A stretch of DNA of 64,000 nt from Desmodus rotundus (lineage: Eukaryota > Chordata > Mammalia > Chiroptera > Phyllostomidae). The notes under the pieces are model-generated. The model saw only the letters and a list, made by a program, of their open reading frames with translations, did not search any database and was not told the origin of the DNA. Made by a program: the position numbers and the translations under genes. Positions 23,377-34,395 of this stretch are shown here, piece after piece (positions within the stretch are counted from its first letter, which is position 1; every line of letters begins with the position of its first letter). The DNA lies in the NCBI RefSeq assembly GCF_022682495.2, contig NC_071392.1:88986797-89050796 (forward strand), read 5' to 3'.

Positions 23377-26300
23377 GTAGGTGGCGGAGAGAGCAGCCTT
23401 TCGGGTGACTCCTCACCTGCAGGAGCGGTCGTTTTCACGTAGACCATAGTTCAGGGGAAACTAGTCGTCTAAGTTTCTGTGACTCGTGTGCTAGTTAAAT
23501 GTGGCTCCAGACTGTGAAGTGCACGTGTGGCTAAGCGGTGGTAAAAGTGACCTGGCTGCTCTCTGATGCAGACTCCTAAAAGAATGAGCTGGCCGGCATC
23601 TTCACCTGTAAGTAGGCAGCTGAGGCCATAGCCAGGACATTTCTGTTTTCCCTCCTGTCTTTTTTTACCCCTTCTCTCATGTCCCAAATGGTCCAGGATA
23701 GCTCACTGCAAAAATGGGAAGGGCTGTACCAGTCCAGTTTAGGCTATCCAGTTTACCCCAGTCTTTTCTGACCATGGCTACCTGCAGAGTAACTGGACTC
23801 TCCTGATATAGTCCGTCCCATTTGGATCAGTATTGATAACCCTGCTGCCCTTGCCTCCTCCGCTCCTGGCTTCTGCCTTAGTTCACAAAAGTGTTTCTGC
23901 CTCTCTGCGTATAGCATGCATAGATACATTTTATGTATAAGTAAAACAGTATTATATATAATGCTGCTTACTCACAATTCCAAAGCTTGGTATAATCCTT
24001 ATCTCGTTGTCCTTTGCCTGGTTAAGATCGACTTATCGAAGTATAACAGGTCAGTGATTCTGACACTCACACACCCCTAACCACCACAATGAAGACACAG
24101 GACATTCCCTTCCACAAAAAGTTCTCCTACGCCCTTTTGTGGCCCACTCTTCCCCTTGCAAGGCAGAGCACCTCCCAAGCACGGCAGCCTCTGGGTTGCT
24201 TTTTCTCACATCGATTACTTTTCCCTCTTTTAGAGTTTCATGTAAATGGAGTCACGTAGTGAGTGATCTATTGTGCCTTATTTCTTCCGTTCCGCATAAC
24301 GTTTCTGAGATCTGTCCACATTGTTGCGTATCAGTAGTTCGTTATTTTTGCTGCCAACTTGTATTCCATTTTATGAATGTGCCACAACTTGTTTCATCTA
24401 CTCTCGTGTCGATAGATGTTTGGTTTGTTTCCCCATTCGGACTATTTTGAATAAAGCTGCTATGAATATTCTTGTACAAATCTTGTATGAATGTAAGTTT
24501 TCATTTCTCTTTGGTACGTTCTAGGAGTGCAATTGCTGGATAGACAGTAGGTATTTAACTTTACAAGAAAATGCCATTTAGTTTTCCAAGATGATTGGAC
24601 CATTTTACATTCCCGTAATCAATACCCAAAAGGTTAAGTTTCTCCACAGTCTCTTCAGCACTTGGTATTGTCAGTTTTCTCAGTTTTAGCCTCTCTGCTG
24701 GATGAGTACTGGTATCTCATTGTGGTTTGAATGCGCGATTATCTGATGACTGGTCGTGATGAACACCTTTCCATAGACATACTGTCATTTGTAAACCTTC
24801 TGTGAAGTATGTGTCTAAATCATCCTCCAATAAAAGACTGTTGGAGTGTTTGGCTTCTTGCTATTGATTTGTAAGAGTTCTTTTTCTATTCAGGAGACAT
24901 ATGTATTGTGAATATTTTCTCCTAGTCCATGACTTGCCTTTTCATTTTCTCAGTGGTATTTTTTGAAATGCAGGAGGTGTTAACTTTGATAAGGTCCAAT
25001 TTTTCTAATCTTTTTATATTTGTGATTTTTTTTAAAAAGTCCTATCTAAGAAATCTGCCTACACCACGGTTGTAAAGATTTTCTTCTTTTATGTTTTATA
25101 GCTTTAGTTTTTATTATTAAGTCTACAATCACTTTGAGTTAATGTTTGTACATAGTAGGAGGTAAAGGTCAAAGTCATCACTTTCCAAATAAATACCCAG
25201 TAGGTCCAAGACCACTTGTTGAAAAAGACAAGATAATTTCCTTGGCACTTTTGGCAAAAATCAATAACCATATGGCGTGTGTCTATTTTGTGAACTCTCT
25301 ATTCTGTTTGTTTGTTTGTTTGTTTTTATCTATATAACTTTCCTTAGTCAATACCATGCTTGCTTTATTGTTGAATCTTTATAATAAGTCCTGGAATAAG
25401 CCATATAAGCTCTCCAATTATTTCTTTTTCCAAAATTATTTTGACTATTCTGAGTCCTTTTCATTGCCATACAAAATTTATAATCAGGTTATAAATTTCT
25501 ACCAAAAAAAATTTGGCTGTGGTTTTCATCAGGATTGCATTAGAGCTACAAATGAACATCTTGACAATATTGACCTTGAACATGGTACATCCTCCATTTA
25601 CTTAGGGCCTCTTCAGTTCCTCTCAGCAAGGTTTTATGGTTTTCAATGCACAGTCTTGAGTGACTTCATTCAGTTTGTTCTATTATAAATGGTATTTTTT
25701 TTACTTTTATTTTCCTAGTGTTTCTTGCTCATATATAAAAATACAGTTGACTGTTGTGTGTTGACTTTCTTTCCTGTGACTTTGCTAAATTCACTGTTAG
25801 TTCTGGCAGCATTTTTTTATTCCTTAGAGTTTTCTACTTAGATAAGCATGTCATCTGAGAATAAAGAGAGTTTTTACTTCTTCCCAATCTGTACTCTTTT
25901 TATTTCTTTTTCTTGTGATATTGCACTGGCTAGGGCTTCCAGTGCAATTGTGGATAAAAGTGTTAACAGCTGACATTCTTGCATTTTTCCATATTTTAGG
26001 GAGAATGTGTTTAACCTTTCACCATTAAGGAGGATATTAGCTATAGGTTTCTCATAGATCCCTTCATCAGCCTGAGATAGTTCCCTCTTATCGATAGTTC
26101 CCTGAGAGGTTTGATGATGAATGGGTGAAGTTTGTCATGTGCTTTTTCTGCATCTTTTGAGATGATCGTATATTTTTTCTCATTTATTTGCCTAATGTAA
26201 ATTACATTACTTTATTTTTTAATGTTAAACCCATATTGTTTAATGTTGATTCCTAGAATCAACACCACTTTGTCATAATATATTCTTTTTACATATTGCT

Positions 26301-26714
26301 GGGTTTCATTTGCTAAAACTTTATTAAAGAGGAATAATGCTCAACAGTTTTCTTTTATCGTAATGTATCTGGTTTTAATGTCAGGACAATACTGGCCTCA
26401 TAAAATGACTTGATTAAAATGTGTAGGTTTAGTATTAGCTGCTTGGGTCAAGTTTGTTAATAGTGTTTTTTAGGCCTTCTGTATTCTTACTGATTTTCTC
26501 TTTAATTGGGCTATCAATTACTGAGAAAAGAGTATGGAAATCTCCAAGTGTAATTGTGACTTGGTCTAATTCTCCTTTCAATCCCGTGAGGGTTTGGAGT
26601 TGGTTTTGTGTTTTTTTATGGGAGATGATAGTATCTGAGGGAACCATGGTGAGGGGGGAAAGCTGGGGGAAATGCAAGATTCGCTGAACCTGTCGCCTGT
26701 CCTGTCTCCACCAG
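23377..26714 (+). other. CNTNAP2: CNTNAP2 intron 23 (3.3 kb)
   Basis: The donor is GTAGGT and the acceptor CTCCACCAG. The first 600 bp is unrecognised. From about 24005 to 26625 the intron is a single antisense L1. The acceptor region is therefore only about 90 bp of non-repeat sequence. Confidence 0.85.
24005..26625 (-). mobile_element. antisense L1 filling intron 23
   Basis: On the + strand this is reverse-complement L1 from its 3' end into ORF2. Marker segments in order are TTCATGTAAATGGAGTCACG, AATAAAGCTGCTATGAATAT, TTGGTATTGTCAGTTTTCTC, TGCATCTTTTGAGATGATCG, GGACAATACTGGCCTCATAA and CTATCAATTACTGAGAAAAG. It is over 2.6 kb, with many stops and indels. A (GTTT)n run at about 25305-25326 lies inside it. 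It stops about 90 bp before the last CNTNAP2 exon. Confidence 0.9.
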
Positions 26715-26914
26715 GCGTCATTGCTGTGGTGATCTTCACCATCCTCTGCACCTTGGTCTTCCTCATTCGGTACATGTTCCGCCACAAAGGAACCTACCAC
26801 ACCAACGAGGCGAAGGGAGCGGAGTCCGCCGAGAGCGCAGATGCTGCCATCATGAACAACGACCCCAACTTCACAGAGACCATTGACGAGAGCAAAAAGG
26901 AGTGGCTCATTTGA
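26715..26914 (+). CDS. CNTNAP2: CNTNAP2 exon 24, terminal coding exon
   Basis: This last coding exon supplies 65 complete codons after the split Gly codon, then a TGA stop at 26912-26914. It encodes most of the transmembrane helix ([17 protein letters not shown]) and the cytoplasmic tail. The juxtamembrane [16 protein letters not shown] segment is the region through which Caspr2 binds protein 4.1B. The final EWLI is its class II PDZ-binding C-terminus, used with scaffolds at juxtaparanodes and synapses. The acceptor is CTCCACCAG at 26714 and the phase is 1, matching exon 23. I see no difference from the human tail as I remember it, which suggests strong constraint and a functional gene. The exon continues without a break into the 3' UTR. 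Confidence 0.98.
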
Positions 26915-26933
26915 GGGGTGGCTCTTTGGCATT

Positions 26934-26958
26934 GGGAGAGGGAGGGGGAGGGGAAGGG
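26934..26958 (+). promoter_or_regulatory. G-rich tract with G-quadruplex pattern just after the stop
   Basis: Five runs of three or more G, separated by one to three bases, lie 20-44 bases after the CNTNAP2 stop codon on the sense strand. They satisfy the usual G3+N1-7 pattern. Formation in RNA and any regulatory role are inference. Confidence 0.5.
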
Positions 26959-27947
26959 AACAAAAGCACCCTGCTTCATACTCTTGGGCACATCCTTTAA
27001 AATATCAGCACAAGTTGGGGGAGGCAAGCTACAGAAAATTCTTGAGACTGATCGCTGCACACACACAAAAAGTAATACTTTTTAATATTTCTTTATAGCT
27101 GAGTTTTCCCTTCTGTATCAAAAAATAATAATAATACAGAAATGCTTTTAGAGTTTAAGCAATGGTTGAAGTTTGTAGATAATATCTGTTCTATTTTGTG
27201 TGTGTTTAGAGGTGTTCTAAAAACTCACGGTAACAGGGCAAGTTTTCTACATTTTTAGGAGCCCTTAGAAGGTGGATCTTTTTTTCTTGAGGAAAGCTGA
27301 TGCGCAGACACGTGGCCCCCAGCGCACTCCTCCTTTTGCGTATAGTCAGCTGTTAATGGGCTATCGCAGTTACTAGTTCACATTCATACATTGTTTCTTT
27401 TGGTGTCCTGTGAATTGGAGAAGGAAAGAAAGGGGCAAAGAGAAGCTGTTATTCACCAGATTTCAAAGAGACCTCACTCTCTGCCAGTTTTCCAAGAGCC
27501 CCTGCCTGACGCAGTCAGAGGAAGCGGGTGTGTGGCAGCTGCTAGGACCAGCGACACAACGGACAGAAGCCGGAAGTGCCAGGGCGAGCACTTTCCCATC
27601 AGGGTGGTCGGTTTCATCCTTCACCGAATCCTACGAGACCACATCATTCTGTGTTTGTGGTCTCAGACCGTTCTATGTCTGTACCCGCCACTGGTGACCA
27701 ACTGTGACAAGAGACTTTTCCTCGGCTTCACGTACAACGTACCGGTTCCCTTCTGTGGATGTGTATGCACCTCACGGGGGGAACCAGAGCCGGATGTCGC
27801 AATTTGTTTCCTCTGTTTCTCTCGTAGTTGTAGCAAGAGTATAGACACTTTCTGGTGAATGCATAAAGAAGGTGGTCCTCATTTTACTTTGTCTCTAGTT
27901 TTTAAGTCCTTGTGACAAAAATCGCAGACAGTGACCGGACACACCAC

Positions 27948-27953
27948 AATAAA
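27948..27953 (+). terminator. candidate proximal poly(A) signal
   Basis: A canonical AATAAA lies about 1.03 kb after the CNTNAP2 stop. A T/G-rich stretch (GCTATTGTTATTTATGC) starts about 15 bases downstream, as expected of a cleavage region. Use would give a short-UTR isoform. This rests on sequence only. Confidence 0.45.
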
Positions 27954-29690
27954 GCCAAGTTATGACTGCTATTGTTATTTATGCTCTCTGGAATCATCAG
28001 GAAAAAAAAACACTGCCGTGTTTTAAGTCATCTGCGCCCGGATTGTTCTATCTGCAATAGACACGCTGCCTTGATTCTGGACCTGCTTTGGCAGGTGCGT
28101 CTGGAGCTCTGGTTCAACACCAGCCTGGTCCCCGGTTGTCGCTTCTCAGAGAGTGCACCTGTCTAGTCCATCACCCCTCAGTTTAATCAGGAATCTTGAC
28201 CAACTTATTTCAACAAATAACTCGTTGGTTTTATTTAAAAATAATAGACAGTATGTAAACCAATGGTTCAAAGCTCCTATTGGACATCTAAAAAATAATT
28301 TCATTTATTAAGTAAAAGATTGCACAAAAGTTATTTCTAGAATAACTACCATGTACAGTCATTACAGTTCAGGCTCTTAGACTTAATGCTTTTTAAATTT
28401 CTTTAGACTCCCAACATTCGATCACCTTTTTCCTTCCCCCGCTAGGTGAGGTGAGGCTAGAAAGGTATGGTGCTATTTTTCTGATAGCCTGCCTCCGTAA
28501 AGTGGAAATTCTAGTTTGCTTGGGTCGTACATACACCCTTTCCAAGATGCTTGGTATGCCTAACTTATTGCAGGGCCTCAGTGCCTTGAGCAGGGAAGGT
28601 ATTACCCAGAGCTGCCAGGGCACATGGCGCGAGAACGGGGCACACTCCACAGGAGGCTCTGGGCCCTTTCAAGTCAGGGTAGCAGAACCAACAGGAGCCC
28701 GAATACCCTTCCCAATTGCTGACCTCAGGCATGTTCATGGACCCCCTGCTCTGAGAGCAGCCTTCATCCCTCTTCCATAAAACGCATCACAAACGAAAAG
28801 CAACTAACAGGACGAAATATCAGCGCTGTAACCTTTACAAACTACGCTGGAAACAAAGGCTGTTGACTGAACCGAGGTGACTGCCGTCTGGGGTTCTTTT
28901 ATTATCGTCAGATTGAAAAAGCGAATTTGAGATGTTACATTACAGAAAGGTTTCCGATTGCTAAAAACCACAATTTTTAAAAAGGCATCACCTTTGTACC
29001 TAACAAATCATGATGGACATTGATTACTTCTTGCATCTCCCTTGATAGCTCCGTTCTCTGTGGGTTGTCCCAGCACTTCCCCTCTCCTCCCCAGATGGTT
29101 AAGGAATGAAAACAATCAAAACATCCTCTGAGCTAAAATGTCTCAGCCTTCCTCTTTTCTCTCCTCTTTCCACTTCCCTGCTACAAAATGTTAAAAGTAA
29201 TACCCCACACTTCTCTGACTAAATTTCCACACCAAGGGCTCTGGAATGCCTGCCGGGATGGCCGTCACTGGGGACAGTTAGCATGCAGAGAGGTGTGACA
29301 GTCTCTGCCCTTAAAGGGGTTGCCCTCCGGCCAGCAGACAGGACACAACAAGGTGGATAAGGTACTAAGTGTCAAATGAGGCTGCAAATCTTGGCTTCTG
29401 TTCGGGACTGTGGGCTTCTCGGTAATTCCTAAGTCTGTTTGTGAAGGCTGCTTCCAGCACATTCTAAGTGGTAAATCATTTGCTTATGTGAAGAAAGGAA
29501 ACCACTTTTCCCCAGCTCCCTCCCTCAGGAGTGTAGGATGGTGCAGCCCGGGCAGTGGGGCCGCTCTCAGCGCCCACAGTCTTGCTTGTCAGTCACAGCC
29601 CCCAGGGTCTTGACGCCCACTGTCCCATGCCTTATCAGCCAAGCTCAGAGGCCCGTGGCAGTGCATCTTTACATAAGAACAGACAAAAAA

Positions 29691-29696
29691 AATAAA
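29691..29696 (+). terminator. candidate internal poly(A) signal
   Basis: AATAAA follows an A-run and is followed at once by GTGTTGTAGGGCTGT, a GT-rich stretch. It may be an intermediate CNTNAP2 poly(A) site or a chance occurrence in A-rich sequence. Confidence 0.3.
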
Positions 29697-31601
29697 AGTG
29701 TTGTAGGGCTGTCCATGCAGGAAACGTCTCCTGTGTACAAAGCAAGCACCTATGTTTTGAGAAGCCAGGAGTGAGGCCTTTGAATGAATGAAAGATCAGT
29801 GCCATTGTAAGCTCTCAAATAAGATATTCCCTGGAGCTTGAGGAAGCTCGCTGCATTTTAGGGTTAAGCTCTTCTCTGGCCCTTCTTTGTAAGACTGTGT
29901 TTTCCCTCCTGGCTTTCAACCACCCACTCAGAAAGGAGACTTAGGGGAAGTGTTGCTGAAGAGCTGGAAACGAGAGTGTGGAGTGCCTTCATTGGGAAAT
30001 GTCCTGTCGCTCTGCACTTGACAGATGAGCAGGAATTCAGGGGCACGGGAGAAAGACTTGGCATAAGCCGAGGAGACTTCATGTTACTGTGGAACCGCTG
30101 GGCGGCAGCTGAGAGCTGGCGCAAAGGCACCAGCTGCGCCCAGCATGCACTTGAGGGGAAAGCTAACAGCCACCAAATATGAAAGCACAGCGTCAGGGTA
30201 AGTCAGGGAGAAACATGGACTTCCTTCTACAACAGGGTCAGCGTTTTTCTAGTCTTCCACTTGTTCCTACGGTGTAAATGTTTTCATGGGTCCTTTATGT
30301 CTCCCACCTGCAAACGATTAGCACCTGATTTGAACCTCTTCCTTTGTTTTCCTCTTCACCATCCTACCAAGCCATTTTCAAAAAGAGGGGCAGCAAATTA
30401 TCAAATTGAATTATTAATTTGAATTCCAGTTAGCCGAAACAGGTCACATACTGCTAGTTCCAATAGATCAGGAAGTAGGTAAGAAATCCATGGCCACCAT
30501 TTTTTTAATGGTATTTGGGGAGTGAGGACCCCGATAGGGCCCTAACCCTTTCTCTCTCTCCCTGCCTTGCTGTGTGACCTTCGCCAAGTGGCCAAACTTC
30601 TGTCCTCCTTTGCCTGGGTTTAAGTTACTTTATGCGACAGTCTTGAGGTGCACTGATTCTTGACCGCAGAACACTGAAATGCAAACACGAAGGCCCGAGT
30701 CCGTGGAGCCTAGCAGAAGACGCGCTTTCTGGCTTGCGGTTGTGGACGTGTCTAGGAAGGCAGAGACATGCGGGGCATTGCTGAACAGCAGCTACATTAT
30801 TCGTGAGGTAGGCTGCCCGGGAACTAACCCGTCGGCACAGCAGGGGGCCACACAGCCCAAGACCGGAGAAATCAGGCTGCACACACCTAGGGCCCTTGGG
30901 TCCCCCTGCGAGCCACGCAGCGTACCCCCGCCCTCCGTGGTACTGGACTGGCTGAGAAATGAGACAACACGAAAAACAAATGCAGCTTTTTGCGTAGCCT
31001 GCTGACTCTGCGTGGTAACATTGGAAACCTCGGCCTCCTTTCCCAGCAGTGCTTTCTGGAGACAAGTGGTATGTATGTACAACAGCTCGTCCATGAAATA
31101 GGGAAACCATGCTGAAAAGCCGGTTAACTCCTGCTGAGGACAGAGGGGCACCCCGGCATTGACCTCTAGCGTGTGTCCACAAGTTTGTCTTCCAGATGAA
31201 CTCGTGCTTTCAGACCAGGGCTCTGCAGACAGTCTGCACCTTTTCCAAGCCTCAGCTTCTTTCCGCTGAGTGCTGGACCGCAGTGGCCACGAAAACACGG
31301 AGGCCCCTCTCAGATAGGCCCAGAGGTAGTTCCCAGTGTCACCGACTCTGAGTTTCATTTCTTCGGGTCTTTCATTTGTTCAGTGAGCGTGGTGACTTCT
31401 GAGGTTAGCGTCGTGAAAAGTTGGGCTAAATATTCTTTCTGTAAAGTCAGGGTTCCCTCCCTGTGAAATAACACGGAATTTCACTCTCTAAAAGCAACAG
31501 CATGTAAACTAGAATGAACGAAGGGAATTATGTATGTATGCCTAATATTCTTTGTGAATGTCTTTCATTTAACTAAAACTATATTAGACACCAGATTGAT
31601 A

Positions 31602-31607
31602 AATAAA
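31602..31607 (+). terminator. candidate distal poly(A) signal of CNTNAP2
   Basis: AATAAA occurs in an AT-rich stretch about 4.69 kb past the stop, close to the 3' UTR length known in human. TTTTAATT and TTTGTGTTTTG follow within 20-50 bases. I chose it as the most likely end of the gene. Confidence 0.45.
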
Positions 31608-33579
31608 AAAAATCCAAAATAGTTTTAATTATCCTAAAAGCGATTCTTTGTGTTTTGTTCAACTGCGATTCTCGTAGAAGCAGCCGTCAGCTTTCAGCTA
31701 AGACAGCTCCAAGCCCAGAATATACATGTCAGGGGAATGTAACCTTTCCAGAGGCCGGGAAGATACGGCCCCTCCTCAAATATGGGTATTACATGGACGT
31801 ACCCACCATGGACCTTCCTTGGCCACACACTCCTCCCCTCTCGCGTTGTTCTTAGAGTGGCTTGCTGGGCATTGGCTTCCCGTGTGGGTCTAATGTACAC
31901 ACAGCTTGTTAAAATGTGGTTGCAGTTCAGCGAGGCCCAGAGTGTATTCTGAGCCTTATTTGAAATGAGGAAGTCACACTGGCTGATGGACACACGGACG
32001 CAGGCCAGTGAACCAGACAACAGGGACTTGAGCTGCGTCTGGAGGTGCGAATCTTTCTAACTGTACTTGGTGTGTAGAAAGAGCTGCCGTCCTGACTTAT
32101 TACTCCCACTTTCTAGTCTTCTCTTAGCATTGGGAAGCCACTTCCTTTCAATCAGTTCTCAGTGGAGCCTTTAAACGTACACCAAGTAGTGTGAAGTGCA
32201 GCTAAAAGCCCGGCCTCTCTGTTCTTCAGCGATCCCCAAGGCCCGTGGAAAGCTAGAGCACCCCAATCTATTTAGGAGACATTGTGCCATGAGGTTCTTG
32301 GTCATGATTCTGCTCCCAGCAGGTGCAAGGAGAATGTCATAAAGTCCCTTGAGAACGGACAATGAGTCCTTCTAAACGTTCGCAACAAACCATGTTTAAA
32401 GAGGGAGTCAGCAAGTCCAGGCTTTCCCGTCCACGACAGGCTTTACCGTTTGAGTCAGGATGTGCTGACTTCCTTTCCCACGAACCCGTGTACATGGAGA
32501 CTGGTGAGTTCCCAGAGGGGAGGGACTTTGTTTTGCATAAGGTAAGGTTTGTTAAATGATGGGGGGTGGAGGGGCAGGGAAGGCTAGAAGGGGGAGTTAT
32601 TCGGGGGTATGTTGAAGAAAATGTATCTAATTTGACTCTTTGTTAGTGATAACATGGCATGATGGACTTACCAGAACACAGAAAAGAGGAAATAATTGTA
32701 TTATTATTTTCTGAGAAAGGGTGTATGTCCTTCGAAGGAGCCCATGTATGAACGCTAACTCTGTAAAGCAAGCCTTGGATGAGTAGCCCTTGGTGTGGGC
32801 CCACCTTGCATGGGTGGCTCTGACAACGCTGAATGCAGTGAGGCCTGGGATGATCCTCTACCTGACGATGCCTGCCTGCCCGCACCCCGCTGCTCCCTCC
32901 ACGAGCGGCTCGCCGGGCCGGCCACGGGACACAGCTCGAAGCAGTTTACCAGGAAGACAGCGCAGGGTTTGTTTTCTGATCACGCGTCCGCGATCTTCCC
33001 ATTCGTCTTATTTATCCTCTGGGTACGTGGGGGAGAAAAACCCGCTTCGCTCAGGGGAAATAAGCATGCGTGTCAAGTCTCCACCGAAGGAATGAAATGA
33101 ATGGTTTTTAATGTCCCCTGAATTGAAGCAGGAGAAAGTGAGTCATTTCTCCTAAAAATAGAAATTCGACTGGTAAAATTTAAATTAAGATGTGACAGAG
33201 ATGAAAGAGGCCTAGACAATGAAAATAATGAATTTATTGTGTGTTCACAAAGAGAAATGTGGAAGATAAAATTCTTCCGTCCGGCAGGAAGGTGATGGCT
33301 GAAATGGGAGGCCAGGGGCAAGCTTTTGAGTGACTGGGGGTACAGAGGGGGTCCATCTGAGCCTCCTCCCTAAAACCTGGGAGAGCGAGACCAGGGGCCG
33401 CCTCGGAAGCCAGAAAGAGGGCACATTTAGAACAAATAAAGGAAAAGCTGTCTTCCAGGGCAGCTAGTAAGAAGTATTGCAAGCAAAAACAAAAACAAAT
33501 AATTATCTTCCAAGAATGATGGAGACCATTTCCATAATTACCCCGCTCCATGAATTTTAAAGGGAAATCAAATTAGGGG

Positions 33580-33975
33580 CCCAGTTTATTCAATGAATAT
33601 TCATGGAGTCCCTCCAACAACAGCGCGTGGCGCTCTCTGGACTCGGGACTCGCTCTCTGGAGACCGAGACAGGCACATCCCTGCTCGTGTGGAGCGCAGG
33701 TTCCAGTGGGAGGAAAAAGACACTAGGCCAACAAATAAACAAATATGCAAGAAAACCTCATTTCTAGGCAGGAAACTAATTTTAATTCATTTGAGTGGGA
33801 CGCTGTGACCACTCTGGACCGTTAACTCCCGTGGGCGGTGAGGGAGGGCTTCTCTGTGCAGGGGACTGGAGCCTTGCGAGGATGAGAGAGGACCTCGGTC
33901 TAGTCGAGGGAACAGCTGGTGCAAAGGCCCTGAGGGAGCGATGGGCATGGAGTTTGAGATACAGAGAGGGCGAGC
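33580..33975. mobile_element. L2-like LINE fragment
   Basis: TTCAATGAATATTCATGGAG, GGCACATCCCTGCTCGTGTG GAGCGCAGGTTCCAGTGGGA and GGTGCAAAGGCCCTGAGGGA correspond in order to commonly seen L2-type stretches. They are divergent, so family and strand are uncertain. Confidence 0.45.
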
Positions 33976-34084
33976 ATGTCTGGGAGAAGATGCCACCACA
34001 CAGATTCAGAGCTGGAGAAGTGAAAAAAACAATAACTTGAAGATTTTTTGGTAGGGGGGGGGAGACAGAGAATACGAGAACGAG

Positions 34085-34395
34085 AGAGAAGTTCACTTAC
34101 AAGGAATTGGCTCGTGCGACTGTAACTGCAGCTGGTAAGTCCCAAATGCATAGGTCAGCTTCACGGCTGGAAACTCGGCAGGACTTCTGAGTTAGAGGCT
34201 TGAGGCAGAATGCCTCTTTTCCCAGGACTCCTCGGTGTTTGCTCTGAAGGCCTTCCACTGATTGGGTGAGGCCCACCCACACTAAGGTTGTAAATGTTAA
34301 TCCCACCTACAGAATAAATACCCTCACAGCAACATCCAGGCTCCTGTTGGACCAAAGACCCGGGCACCGGAGCCTGGACACAGAAAACCAACCAT
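34085..34395 (-). mobile_element. old MaLR/ERVL-like LTR, antisense
   Basis: AAGGAATTGGCTCGTGCGAC, AGGCCTTCCACTGATTGGGT GAGGCCCACCCACACTAAGG and CTCACAGCAACATCCAGGCT occur in the order of a common mammalian LTR read backwards. I am sure it is a repeat, less so of the family. Confidence 0.55.

Larger units (their letters stand above)
26915..31630 (+). other. CNTNAP2: CNTNAP2 3' untranslated region (inferred extent)
   Basis: About 4.7 kb follows the stop codon without an open frame, splice signal or recognisable interspersed repeat. That is unusual in this repeat-rich window and fits a conserved long UTR. The human CNTNAP2 mRNA also has a 3' UTR of roughly 5 kb, from memory. The first few hundred bases resemble the human UTR as I recall it, for example the TATCAGCACAAGTTGGGGGA stretch near 27003. 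A G-rich tract lies just after the stop. The end is inferred from an AATAAA at 31602 and could be wrong by a kilobase; RNA data would settle it. Confidence 0.6.

Noticed and set aside
24139..25688. Open frames of 103-110 codons in intron 23
   Set aside because: They are reverse-complement L1 sequence; the real L1 frame is on the other strand and broken.
26435..26932. 165-codon minus-strand open frame
   Set aside because: It is antisense to the last CNTNAP2 exon and the L1 before it, with no domain of its own.
30625..31358. Two overlapping minus-strand frames of 185 and 188 codons in the CNTNAP2 3' UTR
   Set aside because: Two long frames in different phases over the same DNA suggest base composition. 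Neither has a recognisable motif, and the region is explained as UTR.
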